Origin: Epiperipatus broadwayi | Lineage: Eukaryota; Onychophora; Udeonychophora; Euonychophora; Peripatidae | Reading direction: 5' to 3' | Assembly (NCBI GenBank): GCA_028023455.1 | Contig: JAQFVV010006305.1 | Coordinates: 3,155,001-3,219,000 of the forward strand | DNA: 64,000 nucleotides | Shown here: positions 35,203 to 48,363 of the stretch, piece by piece | How the letters are laid out: each line of letters starts with the position of its first letter | Numbering within the stretch: the first letter of the stretch is position 1 | Made by a program: the position numbers and the translations under genes | The notes under the pieces: generated by a model | What the model was told of the DNA's origin: nothing | Database searches by the model: none | Seen by the model: only the letters and a program-made list of their open reading frames with translations

Positions 35203-36756
35203 GGTACTTTGGTATTATTCCTGCTATGATGTATTACTCTGGGGACATATTATTCTAAGTTTGTGATAGGAATTTGATGCTGTATCCCATGGAGGCATTA
35301 TTTTAAACATATCACAAACTTAGAATATGTTACTAGAAGTGATATATCATATCACATGTAATATAAAAAGTTCAAATGTAAAAAAAAAGTAATGGCGACA
35401 TATATGCATTATGGAACAAGAAAAAAAGATATTATACTAAATAAAACAGATACTTGTAAATAGTGCCTTTTTAGTAAGGCATTTTGTGCCATCAGAACCA
35501 TCCTTCCCCTTCCCAGCAGAGAACAGCACTTTGTGACATCATAGACACCCAGAACATCTAATACTAAACTTCAAATTAAAAAAAAAACCACATGTTAGTT
35601 CCAATGATGGAGAGATATATTCATATGGAAAAAGGAGAAATAGGAAAAAGATTTCCATTATTTTTTTTAACTTTAAAAAAATGGAAGCTTTATCTAAAAA
35701 TGGTAACTGTCAGTTTAAGTGCATATTTAATATATAAGCAATTTCCACTTGAGTATGTAGATAATAAATATGGCAACAAAATTAAGTATAAAATAATATT
35801 TATTAAAAAGCCACAAACATAACAAACTTTTGCCTGTAAATGTGTATAAACATTTGACAAAAAAAAAACAACACTAATGTAACAACTTTTATGAGTAAAT
35901 GTATTTTTGAATAATAAAAAAAAAACAGTATTACTTACAAATGATGTGAGGGATTTATATCATGTGGAGAAAAATGTCACTATGGAAGACTAATGAGTTC
36001 TAATATGTTCCAAAATAAAAAGGAAATGTCAGTTTGTTTATGTATTCACCTCACATGAATTTGGCCAAATAGGAATTGAAATGATGATGTGTGGCTCCTC
36101 TTTGTTTTTATTTTGACATTCGACTGAATCCTAAAGTCTTTCAATATTTTGTGTGTGTATACTGCTTTCCAGGTTGATAAAGTTATAGCTATGTTTAACT
36201 CTAAAGTGGTAATGCCAAGCAGCTAGCAATTCTTCTGTTTGGTAGACTTTCAAGCAATCAGAATAAACTGTAGACTCATATTTATTTGATGGCTTGCATA
36301 TGAGATATCATTGTCCTGTTTTGGATTTTGACTACAAGGCATTCAACTATCTCCCTACAAAATCATCCAAAGAGCCACTGTTCTGGAAGTATTCTGCTGA
36401 CCTGATTCTTTCACTTTAAAAACAGGCTTTCATCAATTTTTCAGGGTCTCCAATTTTACATTTCTTTGTACTTAACAAGGTCTATGTATATCTTTGTGGA
36501 GGTAGTTATTCCAGTCAATGATGGTTTTGGTTGCCATTTGAAGTTGATCTTTGCAACATTTGATGGATATCAAGCACAAAATCACAGTCATAGCACAAAA
36601 TCTCACAGATCAGCATGTGTATTCATATTTAACATGGATTAGTCATTCCAGGATTTCTGGATAACATGACATCATAAATGAAAACTTTTAATAATTATTA
36701 CCAAACATAAACATCACCAGAGTAATATATCAAAGCAGGAATAATACCAAAGTACC
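35203..36756 (-). mobile_element. Merlin-type DNA transposon, full length but broken
   Basis: Terminal inverted repeats of about 46 bp start GGTACTTTGGTATTATTCCT at 35203, and the complement ends at 36756 (35203-35248, 36711-36756). The outer 23 bases are identical. Flanking 8-mers AACTTTTA (35195-35202) and ATCTGTTA (36757-36764) agree at 6 of 8 positions, fitting the 8-9 bp target duplications known for Merlin elements. The element carries a transposase relic on the minus strand. A smaller inverted pair near 35249-35268 and 35312-35330 lies just inside the left end. Confidence 0.8.
36000..36700 (-). pseudogene. Merlin (IS1595/IS1016-like) transposase relic
   Basis: Minus-strand conceptual reading across frameshifts gives the family landmarks in order. 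WNNYL lies near 36510. IDESLF follows (first catalytic Asp at 36432-36434), then RILPEQWLFG near 36380-36410. Next are STVYSDC (second Asp at 36257-36259), an ELLAAWHYHFRVKHSYNFIN segment near 36180-36240, and NIERL (catalytic Glu at 36140-36142). All three DDE residues remain, but stops and shifts interrupt the frame several times. A zinc-ribbon N-terminus, usual in the family, is not legible. The protein would have moved the surrounding inverted-repeat element. No ORF above 60 codons survives, so automated ORF calling misses it. Confidence 0.8.
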
Positions 36757-36764
36757 ATCTGTTA

Positions 36765-39080
36765 TTCCAGTATATATATAACGGTATACATATTCCATTA
36801 CATTATTTCAAAATTAAAATAATAACAATCATAAATAAAAATTGATTTTATTAAAAATTAAAAGCCAAAATTAAAAGACTTGTGTTTAATGTATATAGAT
36901 CACACAGATGAAGAACTTTAAAATTATTTTTTAAAAAAAGTATTTGAAAGTATTTTTTTGTAAAAAAAAAGTAAAGATTGATATTTTTGAAAATAGAAAT
37001 AAATGATTTCTATCATGTTTAATCTTAGAAAATGGAAACGATTGATTTATTAATTAAATGATTGTTTTAAAGCAAACTAGCCCTTGGGGCACTTAAATAA
37101 TTAAAAAGGTCAGATAAGAGAATGAAAAAAATTAGATTGACCAATGCAAGCATGAAACCACAGCACAGACCATAAATGGAACATTAGAATGAGTGACATT
37201 ATGCTAGATCAATCCCTTGGATTTCTGATAAGAGGATCATAAAATTATAAAAGGCAAAATAATTGTTCTTGCAGCTTTCTGACTATTAAGCTATATATGA
37301 ATAGTAGCTGTATTGCAGACTTCACAATGTAGGAGTCTTGCAATAGATTTAATTTCCTTTGCATGCACCAGCTGAGGCCTCCCGATGACAGTCCCTGACC
37401 AAATGAATGGCTTGTAGCAGTTATGTCAACAAAGAACTATTAGCAAACAATAGGATCAGCAAGAACTTCCATAAACTGAATGAAATCTGGAGGAGTCATC
37501 AAGATTAAAGGGGAAGAATAAACTTTTACCAATTGAACTTTTTTTTAAATAAATATATCTTCAATAAGTAGTCAATCCATAAAAAATATAAATAAATGGA
37601 CTCTTATGTGACCAAGAATAGAACTCTAAATCAATTATTATTTAATTTTATATAGGTTTGCTATTTCAATTATTTCCATTTTTATTTTATTTATTTATTT
37701 TTGTATTTAACAAGGTTATTTATTTTTATCTGTTACCTAAAATGTATTAAATTTAAGTTGGGTGTAGATAGCTGCATAGATTAATTAATGTTTAGTTAAT
37801 TTTTTTTTTTCATTTTCATATGCGTGAAACATATATATCGGTAAATATGACATCTCATGCTGAGTGCCCAAACGTACTTATTCGTATAGCTTTTAAGTTA
37901 TTGTTGTCAATCCAGCATCTTATGATGAGTGCCATTGGATTTACTTTACCATAAATTTCCCTCTGCAATTCCATTAATAACTTAATATTTTAATTACTTA
38001 TGATTATTTTAAAAGGGTTTAATTTCAGGCTATTTGTTTCATAGTTAGGTTAATGCTGGTGGAGAAATATATGGGTGTTTATATCACTGTAATGTGAAGC
38101 ATGTTTAGCATACAGGGCAAAGCCCAATTGAATGCATGACCCAAAGATGTAGTCATTGCATTGCTATGGATGCAGACATTTCCTGCAACACTGATGCCTT
38201 TTAGCTCTATGGATAGGGACTATATGTTGGCAGATAGATTGCTCTCCCTCATATGTAGCATTTCTCTTAAATATTATATGCATGATTCCTTCACCAGACA
38301 GACACACATTCCTGTACTGGATGAGGATCATGTCCTTCAAATAATATCATGCTGCAGATGCACATTCCTGACGGTGTGGTTTTATGCTAGCATCTTCATA
38401 TTGCATTGGTTGCATCTATATATCAGGAAGCAAACATTGGTTTGGCTACAAACTTTTAGTCTGAGGCTGAACGATTGTTTTTGAAATAAGTTTTTAAATA
38501 AGTAATCTATGTAGCATATCTATATCCAACATTATTAAACAAACTTCTATAAAATGTCCATCTGTGCGGACTTACTCCAAATAATTTAAATTTAAAATTA
38601 ATATTAAAATCAAGATAAATTTATTCCTCAATTTTCAAATATTTATATATGTGCGTTAATAAATGTTTTTTTTTTGTGTGTGTTATTACTGGCAGTGGCT
38701 TATTTTATTTTTTTTAATATTGAAAATATATTTTTAAGAAGTATTTATTATAAATCTCTGTATCTTAGCAGTATGTATCTGCCTACTATATAAATTTTCC
38801 AGGTTCGAATGGCCTGGTGGGCCCTTGTATGGTAGATATGGTAAGACTCAGATTCATCCCGACCATTATAATATATATATATTAAATAAATATCTACAAG
38901 AAATTTTGTTTTTATTCATTTTTACTTTTCCTTTCAAATTTTATATACATATGCACACACACTACTATGTTGTGTTCCATGAGATGGTACCATTTCAATA
39001 TATAGTATCATGATTGTTATTAAATGCCTACTTTTATATTAATAAGGATGCCATTTATTTATAACTTGATATAATATTTG
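36765..39080. other. Intergenic; one unassigned 107-codon frame
   Basis: Mostly AT-rich. 38040-38470 is less AT-rich and holds a 107-codon plus frame (38161-38484) with Cys- and aromatic-rich sequence, no motif and no splice or promoter context; I do not claim it as a gene. A CATCT(C/T)ATG.TGAGTGCC segment occurs at 37852 and about 37918. Confidence 0.35.
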
Positions 39081-39185
39081 AATATAAGTATAGTGTATAT
39101 ACTTAATGAGGATTTGAACACAGACTGTGTTCAAATTCCTTTTAATTATCTCTGGCTTAAGTATATACTCTATTGTTATATTCAT
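39080..39185. repeat. Foldback element
   Basis: The outer arms GAATATAAGTATAG ... GTATATACTTA (left) and complementary TAAGTATATAC ... TTATATTC (right) enclose a tight inner hairpin. In it ATTTGAACACA and TGTGTTCAAAT flank GAC (about 39112-39136). Confidence 0.65.
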
Positions 39186-39411
39186 ATGTTACATATTCAG
39201 CCTGTATTCTGCCCATCCCCCTATAGGGTATTGAAATGGACATATTAAGGTCCTATATATGAGGGGTCAGAGTGACTTAAGGTCAACATGGGTATTGACA
39301 ATAATATTGGCATCAACAAGGGCTTTGAGCATTCCATCTAATAGATTTTCAATAATATGGATGGCTGAAAAGTTGGAGAGTGAAGAGGGTTGAAGTCTGT
39401 CCATTAAAGTT

Positions 39412-39636
39412 TGTAGATTTGCTATCTTAATATAAATTGAACAATGATTATACATGTGTGGGAGATGGATATTTAGACCAACTGATGAGTGCTGGTTCAG
39501 CATGAAATACACATATTAGAGATCATTTATCTTTTTCACTGGTATTTGGTCATGTATTTCAAGTTATATAAGATAGAGTAAATGACTAAAGGGCACTTGA
39601 AAGTGTGTTTGAATCCCCTTTATTTACAATTTGATG
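39412..39636 (+). repeat. Hammerhead-ribozyme-like repeat, best copy (d)
   Basis: The core reads CTGATGA (39482-39488), stem II GTGCT (39489-39493) paired with AGCAT (39499-39503) over loop GGTTC, then GAAA (39504-39507). Stem I flanks GACCAA (39476-39481) and TTGGTC (39546-39551) are complementary. Stem III pairs ATAC (39507-39510) with GTAT (39542-39545) and extends through an inner AGAGAT/ATCTTT helix closed by CATTT. One base is missing between stem III and stem I, so the cleavage position and full stem I cannot both be satisfied in this copy. The order of helices fits a type I hammerhead. Further on is a weak A-box-like TGGTCATG and a B-box-like GTTTGAATCCC (39607-39617). Self-cleavage is inference. 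Confidence 0.7.
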
Positions 39637-39639
39637 ACT

Positions 39640-40600
39640 ATGTTTGTCTTGAGATATATATATAATTGGTTTATATTATTTGTATTTAAGAACATGTTTC
39701 ATAATATATATGCACAACCATGCATATGCATATTCTATTAATTTTAACAATAATGCAAACAAGCAACAACTATTAAATATGTTGCAGTAATTATATATAT
39801 ATTATAACCAAACACCTGCTAGCCTGCCACGTTGCGGGCCAAAAGTTATAACCATAACACTCGACGATGACCACCTAATGAGATGATGATGGCCACCACG
39901 TTTGCATCGCCAAAACTGTAAGCAAACAAAAGATCTCCAGCCAATGGCCATCTAAGACCCTTTAAAGTTGGGTAGCCAATAGCTGTAACCATAAAGTGCG
40001 TGGTCTCAACTACGTCACCTAAGTGTATTATTATAAAACATATTAAACAAATTATAAGCGCAGTTTTATCACTCTTAAATCTCAATTTGCGATTTTTATG
40101 GTATGCGACACTATAGCCGACCATGTACAAGATAGTGTACTTTGTGGAATTGTATAAAATTATGAAACTAATACAGATGCTAGTCTAGGTAAAGCTTTGC
40201 AATTAAAAAATGAATACTTGGGTTCTTTTATAATTTAGTATATCATTGAGACTCTTATTGTTTTGACGAATGTCAATTTAAAATTGTTAAGTAAAGATAT
40301 TTGATCGTGAAATTATTTGATAAATCTGTTTATAAGCTTAATAATTAATCTGTATTTTATACTAGAATCAACCACGCAAAGCCACAATGATGGAAAAAGG
40401 TAAATGGGATTTTATTGTACCTTACCAATCATATACAACCAAAGACAAAAAGCATCTTAATGTTTTCTCAAAAAATATTTATAAACTCTTTCTATCATGT
40501 AGACAATAATATGTACTTAAATGTATGCTATTCACTGTATGCTATATCCAAAGTTTAGGATTTCTAATGTTATTGAATGACACATAGCAACGGCACAGTA
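39640..40600. other. Intergenic, with one less AT-rich patch
   Basis: 39805-40140 has more G and C (for example CCTGCCACGTTGCGGGCC) and a 94-codon minus frame (39846-40130) with hydrophobic stretches and no recognised family. Probably an element relic. Confidence 0.35.
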
Positions 40601-43600
40601 AGTTTAACTATAAATCAATCTTTATTTACAAACTTTTTGAACAATAAATAGTTTATTTCAATATTTAAATAAAACATAACCAAACAAATAAAATAAATAA
40701 ATGATATTTCAATAGACTTTCTTCAGTACATTTTGTAGGTATAGTTTTAACAAAACCTAATCATACCTTATTTCAATCTACTATAATGAACATTGAGACA
40801 ATTATTAAATTCAGCATTAACCTCTGAAACAATAAACATCATTTCCAGATTCAATATATCCCTTCCATAAACTTATAATCATATAATAAATAATATGATG
40901 TATGTATGATTTCACTATCATGTAATAATTAATTAAAATGAAAATGTAAACTTACACTCCGGTAGATAATAATCAACTAACAGTTAATTATTATGAAGTA
41001 CTTGAATAGAATGTCCTGTTACCATTTGTTAATCTAAACAATAAAATTATGCTTACCAAATGAAGAAGATGATTTAGCAGATTAACTAAATACTTTGCCC
41101 AACTTATATCTGTGAAGCAAACATATTCCTGTGGATGTATTCATCTACACATAGGAATAAAATAATACTAAACGTTTTGCGTATTTAAACATTATCATAA
41201 AGTCACACGTATAATCACAAAATTCCGCGGATTAACCACCAGCGCAGGAATATGTGTAAAATACAACATGGCAATTAAATAATCTGCAGATTAACCACCA
41301 GCACAGATTAAAGCCCTTTAATATTCTAAAAAACAAACATTATAATTTACTTCACAGTAAAGTGCAAAAATCATCATCCTCAATTCATCTGACCATTCAG
41401 AATACGCTGACACTTTAGCAAATGTGGGTTCTTGCTTAGTAAAATATTACAATAATCAGGACAGCTAATGTACTACTTATCTTGCTTAAAATAAACCTGT
41501 GTAATATAATGTAAATAATATTGGAGTGGGAATATAAATCTGGAAAGACTCACAATATCTCACAAAGATCAATACGTCTCATGAATTCATTATATCTTGT
41601 TTAAGCTTTTTCCGCGAGCGCTATTCTTTGAATAAATATGTTATTCAACCTTTATTAATGTGAATCTAACAAATATAAATTATGAACTTCATATGCGAGT
41701 TCATATAACGATAAAATTTAAATAAATGTATAATTTATTAATTATATAACATTTAACGGTGTGTGTGTGTGATAAAATCAAATCTAAAGCATTTATAGTT
41801 CAGCACGTGAATTTTAAAAGATGTATATCACTAATTGAATTGTATAGTATTTTATAATTCCTGATGGGATCCGTTGAATCCACGTACAATGTGTAGAATA
41901 ATTATTATATAAGGTAATAGCTATAGCTGTAGTTATATTCCATCCATGCAATTATATCCATTAGGTTAGTTATTAAAACAATATTAGATTAACGATTTGC
42001 GTGGCTCTCCAAACACGAAACAATTCTAAACAGAATACGTAGAATTTAAATGAAAATGTTTTTCATAAAGTTATTAATCACTACATCCTGATCAAAAGTG
42101 TTTCAAGTTTATCCTATCCATGCAAGTATTTATTTATCCATTGCGTTAATCCAGGAATAACTATTTACAGCAACTAATTTATACATTTTTAAACAGACGA
42201 TAATATTATAAAATAGCTCTAATTAATTTTTTGAAGAATAATTTTGATCCAATTGTTGAACAAATTAACTAGCAAATATCAATGGCACTATAAAGTTAAT
42301 TATCAATCAATATTATATTTTATTAGAATTAAACATGGAAATATTAACTATTTTGATAGCTTTAGCATTTTATTTTAACTTAAACTTTTTTTCTTTTTAA
42401 AAAACAAATTTTCATTTTCATCAAACTTTTATGATTAAAACATTGATCTAAATTTTCCAAATTATAGATTAATAAACATTTTGAAACATACCAATTTCTT
42501 GCAGGTAATTCTTTCAAACTTAAACTGGGAAGCTCCGACATTTCAACAAATGTAATATTGGAAATACTATCGGTGATTTGATTCTTGGCCGACCGACTTG
42601 AAAAGATCTTTAAATTTAGTGATCCATCTTAATTAGATACCACTAAGTTATTTTATGTTTATAACAAATTTTGTGGTAATTTATTCACTTATTAATGGTT
42701 TCAAAATAAGCTCAGCAAATTTACACTATTTGCCTTGACCATTTCTGTTCTTCTTCCCACCAAAGACAAAACTAACAGACGATATTCTCCTAGAAATTCG
42801 CGCTCTTTTCTCTTATTACATTGAGACGCCTACGCAATTGCTGTATTTATTTAATAATTTATTTTAATTGACTAAATGGTTTTATAAATTTAATAGAAAC
42901 AATAATTTAAGATTATTTTAAATAAGTGAAAATAAAATATTATTTTTAATAACACTTTATCAAATTTTAATATATTGTAAAAAATTTTAAAAGTTAAACG
43001 TTTCCATATAAGTTAGCATATGGAACGAAGCAAATCGAAAATTATTAAAATAATTTTAGAAAGTAATCTTTTCAAATGCGAATCAAGCCAACCAAATCAC
43101 CAACAGAAGAAAGAGAAATTTTTTTATATAAGTTACATCAATGAATATATTTTCTACTAAAATATATGGTTACAATATATATATATTATCAAAACTTAAG
43201 AATTGTTTGAGGTAGTAAGCATTAATTGAGAGCTTATATTTTTTTCTCTCAATGTTATTCATTTTACTTATTTATTACTTTGATTAAAAAAGAATGTTTT
43301 GATGGCACATTAGTTATTTTCCAAAATGCTTCCATATCAATTCAATAAATTCTTCAAATTTTACTACACCTTGGCATTTTTCTCAAGTATTCAATACTAT
43401 TTCTTTCTTTAAATTATTATGCAATTTATTTTATTTTTTTGTCTTTCTTTATTTTATTTTCCACATATTCTTTTATGTGACTTCTATAATTTCTCTACCT
43501 TTCAATATATGACTAATCTAACTTTGTTTCACAATTTTCTTAATAAACAATCTTTCTCTAATATTTTCATATTATTTTGCAATACAAAAAAATATGTCTA

Positions 43601-44940
43601 CTTGAACATAAATAATAATTATTGACAAAAAATTAAAAATTAAAAATTTATAAGCAGAAAGTAACAACAAAAACAAATTAATAACTTAAAAATATATTAA
43701 AAGTGTTTAAAAAGTGAAAAATTATTATAATTTAACAAAAAATAATTATGCTTGAAGTTAAACTTTAAAATAAACTAAAATTAAATTCCCACTAAAAACG
43801 ATAGTTAACAAATTTAACTTAATTATTAATCAACTATCTGTACATAATTATGAATTATACAAACTTATATATAGACATGCATATACAATAATTAAAATTT
43901 CATACAAATATACCCTTGTTTAAGGGTTATTAAAATTTTAAATAAAAATTACATGCAATTAAACATTTTTTACATTTATATATATTAAAAAAGAGTGAAA
44001 CTACAATTGTGAGGTAGATAGTAAAGATTAGAAAATAAAAAAAATATCTGGATTTGTCAATTTAATGAGAAAATTTTGATTAACTTTCACTTTAGTGTTC
44101 AAAAGTGCATCAACTCCAAAAAAAAAAAGGATTATATAATATTATCTTTTATTTTTTAAAATAAAGAACAAAAATTATTTACAAAAAAATAAAATTTACT
44201 AACATAAACAGAAAACATTCTAAACAAATTTTTAAAATAAATTCAAAATTGTGTGGATATAAAATAATAATTTAAAAGGTTATTAATGAATTCAATAAAT
44301 GATTTCAAATTTTAACTATAATGTCTATAAGAATTTATTTGAAGTATGACAATAAAAAAAATTGAAAAAATAAATTATTTACTCAGACATAACAAAATCA
44401 ATCTAAAACATCAAATTATATAAATATAGTTAATAAAACTGATTTATAAATTAAATCAAATTTGTAAATGCTTAAAAAACAAATTTCTATACATAAAAGT
44501 CAAAGTTGATATAATAAAGAACTTCAGTAATATTTTGATAACTCAAATTATTTAAAAATTAAAGTATTTAACAATTTTAATCTAAAAAAAGATCAAAAGT
44601 AAAAGTAATTATATTTAAACAAAACTACACCCAAATAATAATAATGAAAAAAAAAAAACATAGCTAAAGTTTGAAAAAAAAACTTTGTATCACACAATAA
44701 CATAAAAAATATTAAAAATAATTTTTACTTTAACTTTTACTTAATATAAATAATGTCTCTTAAATGATGTTATTTAATATAATTTATTTAATTTTAGATA
44801 TCAGACAAAAATTTTCACGTTTCATTATTAAATACTTGTTTGAGTGCAAACAATTGAAATACTCATGGGACAAATACAATAAAAATATTATTATACACAT
44901 ATATTACTTTAATTACTGTATTAGTACTCTATATATATAA
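40601..44940. other. Long AT-rich region without genes
   Basis: No gene recognised. 41232-41249 and 41291-41307 carry two inverted copies of the CCTGC.C..GGTGG-type motif also present at 9.56 and 60.4 kb. 42500-42840 is less AT-rich and unassigned. Pyrimidine-rich frames (such as 43419-43625) are composition artefacts. Confidence 0.4.
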
Positions 44941-44942
44941 AT

Positions 44943-45102
44943 TGTGTGAGAAAAAAAAACAATCTTTCAGACAAGCACTATTGGTATTAATTTGCCTGAA
45001 CTCACCTATCATAAACCTATGCTTTTAAAACACTTACTGATGGATGAGTGCAAGTAAATGAATATCAATAGTGTATGTCTGAAAGATTAGTTTCCTCACA
45101 CA
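44943..45102. repeat. Palindromic MITE, copy 1
   Basis: The arms 44943-45004 and 45041-45102 are inverted copies of each other along nearly their whole length, starting TGTGTGAG and containing AATCTTTCAGACA and CACTATTG. Spacer about 36 bp. No coding potential. Confidence 0.75.
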
Positions 45103-45257
45103 TGATTTTCATATGTAGGTCACTAATGCATTAATTACAGATACTCAAAAATTAATAGAATTCAAAAACACGGGTATTTAAAAATGTGATACTGTCACTT
45201 TTCTATGATATATAAAATTAAATTTGTACAAATAATTTCTCATTTGAATTATCAGAC

Positions 45258-45420
45258 TCACAATAGAATCAAGTCCTGAATTAAGCATGGTCAATAGATA
45301 TTGGTTTATATAAAATAAGGTCTAATCATAAATGATTCACCAATGTTTTTAAAATACTTATTGAAGGGTGAGTGCAAGTAAATTACCACCAATAGTGAAA
45401 GATTGGCTTACTCTCACATA
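45258..45420. repeat. Palindromic MITE, copy 2 (degraded left arm)
   Basis: The right half (GGGTGAGTGCAAGTAAATTA, CCAATAGTGAAAGATT, CTCTCACA) repeats the right arm of copy 1. The left arm is only weakly conserved. The right end CTCACATAATTTATAT also complements the left flank of copy 1 (ATATAAATTGTGTGAG), so the pair may be one compound element of about 490 bp. Confidence 0.6.
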
Positions 45421-47207
45421 ATTTATATATTAATTGAAATAAAAAAGCTAGTAATTGCTTTTTTTTTCTTTCTAATGCTACTAATGTAGGTTACAGGAAA
45501 GTATTTGTAGATGAATAGTATCTTCTTTAATCAGAAGTGAAATTTATTTCATATGTGTATATTCCTTGTAGTCAAAACATGGTCTTATTCTTATCTAAAA
45601 ATAATGCTAAGGTATTAAAAAAAAATTGAAATCACTTTAATATTTTTCAACTATGTGTGCATGTTGGGGAGGGGACGTTCAGAAGATAAAACCTGATGAA
45701 TTTAAAAGTAGGTTGTGGTGTACTGTTTATGTTTTTATATTACTTGATCTATAGTGTAATATAGTCTTTTTTATTCCAGTCTTAGATTTAATAAATATGT
45801 AAGTATTATGATATGAATTATATTTTCTTTTTCTCTATATACTTACAAAATGATTAAAAAATATCTGAGACTTTAAATAAAAGTAAAATAAAGATTTAAT
45901 AAAAGTCATTGTAGAACTTCATATTTTAAACTTTTTGATTTTAGATATTTTTGTAATTTTTATTTTGGAACAATCTAATTTACTAAACTAAACATTATAA
46001 AGATAATAAAAGTTAAGTATTCGTCATTTGCTCTTATTTATGAGCATCTTTGGAGTGTAGACACGTTTTCTTGTCATTAATTGTTGCTGTTCATATCGTT
46101 TTACTAAAATAAGAAACTACTTATCTAATGAAAGAGATCATCTTTTATTTAAATTCTTTAATAATTGTTCCTAACATTTATAACTAAATCAACAATCATT
46201 TTCCTTTTTTTTACTTTATAGCCTACAGTTAATAATTGTCATGAAGTTCATCTCGTTTTGTAAGTTTATGCAACCGGATTTCTATCTTTAATTACAAATA
46301 TAGCAATTCTTATCCTAATCTTTTTTTCTTTGTTTTTTAATTTTTTATTCCTTGGCTTTTCTTTTCATAAAAAAAATGGTTATATTTACTTTCAAGAAGC
46401 TGATCATGATGATAATGATACAAAATGTTATAATTTACGTCTAGATTTATTTCTTTTTATAAATGTCATTCGTTCTCCATTGTTTTATTAACTACAAGTG
46501 TTTACTATTGTATGAAATTCAATTAACTGTAAATTTTTAATTATTTTGTTTGATTAACCCAATTTAAAAAGGAATGAATATTTTAATATATATACAGAAC
46601 TGTTTTAAGTTGATTAACGCTTAAAGGAAATTAAAAGTTTTAGATATATAAAATTCAAAGTCAGTTTTTTCAAGAGGTAATAACTAAAATAACTAGATAA
46701 TCCCGAAAAACAGTTGTAGACAAATATTGGAAAATTATTGAAAATCATTAAATTAATGAAGCCATCATCATTTCAAATCATTGTTTTTAAAATGATTCTG
46801 ATTTCCATATGGATGGCTTTTACTATCGAGCAAATAAAATTTGCATGAATGTTTAATTTCCTGTTTGAATGCTGTTAACATATTAGAGATATGTGGTAAA
46901 TATATTTTTTATGGTAAAAAAAATCTAGCCTTTCAACAATTTTATGCAGAATAAGTTATCTACCAACAGACATATGCGTCAATAATTTCTTATTCTGAAT
47001 TATTATAGTTCGAGATATAGTTTTGCAGTTTAATATTCATATTTTTTATATTCAGAATAAAAATCATAAATTTTCATAACTTATTAACTAAGTTGAGTTA
47101 AGTTTAATTATAGACCTAAGTAGAGTTAGTTCTTTAGTAAAGACACTTCTAGTGTTTGAATGCTTTACAATCTCCTCTGCAACGAATTATTCAATTAATG
47201 TTAATAA

Positions 47208-47247
<40 letters not shown>

Positions 47248-48360
47248 TGTGACTAAATAAAAATGAAGTCTGCTTGTGTGTAGTAATGATGATAATTATC
47301 TATTTGTTAGACTCCATATTGGGTTGACAAATATGTAATTGTAAAATAAGCTTATAAATATTGATGATGATGATGAATAAACAGTTCCTTTTGTAAATTA
47401 TCTCCATTATAATAAATATCAAATTGCATTAGGTACATGCATACAGATATGCTAACAAAGATTAAAACTTAAAATATTATCTGTAAGTATTTATAAATTT
47501 ATTTGTATTGGGATGTCATTTATCCTCTGGACAAGATAATTAACCTGAAACCTGCACGATATTTTACATAGAATTGAATCAATCAAAATGCATACCAGCT
47601 CAACTTAGATAATCATAGGATAACAATACTCAATCTTATTGACATTAAGTCCATGTACTATATAGAAAAGATGTTAAAACAAGAATGAAGAACTAATTTT
47701 ATATTTTAATAACAAAATATTTAACAGAAAACTTATAATCATTATATATAAAAATAATAATACACATTATTTTATTTAAATATCTGTTTGAATACGAGTA
47801 GCTATATAACCAAAAGAGGATGTATTTCTAAATGTAGTATTATTTTCAAATAATATTTCAAATAATGCCTGGCATAATATAAAAATATCTACACTATTAA
47901 ATTATTTTCAAATCATTATGCAATGAAAACACATCTTAAACAGTTTGACATAAAAAAAAATTGAAAATTATTTTTTTATAATCAGCTTATAGAGAGACTT
48001 ATATAGAGAATAATCTTTTAAAAATTAAAATTAGTTCCTATGTGAATAGGGTAAAATATTTGGGCTTATCTTCTTAAATAAAATCGGATAAAGTATTACA
48101 TGATTTTTTCATTTACTTTTAACAATACATAAAATATAAATTTAATGCTAGTGTTAAAACAAATTATGTATAAGATTTTATGACTGTGTTTTAATTTAAC
48201 ATTAATTTTTAAAAAAAACAAAACAAACTAGTATATCTTCAATATATTAGCACCCTTTTTATGGTTAACAAAATTATAACAATTCAATTTAAGATAACAT
48301 TAAAAAAATTCATTGCTTCATTGAATAGTATTGGCTCTGTTTCATCACGTTTTTTTTTTA
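45421..48360. other. Intergenic, AT-rich
   Basis: No gene recognised. A compound (CA)n(TA)n microsatellite is at about 47209-47247. Confidence 0.5.
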
Positions 48361-48363
48361 CAG

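Noticed and set aside
38161-38484. 107-codon plus-strand frame
   Set aside because: Some Cys clustering but no recognisable family, no splice or promoter context; kept only as part of an unassigned stretch.
47209-47247. Possible CRISPR-like or regular spaced repeat
   Set aside because: Simple (CA)n(TA)n microsatellite; no repeat-spacer architecture anywhere in the window.
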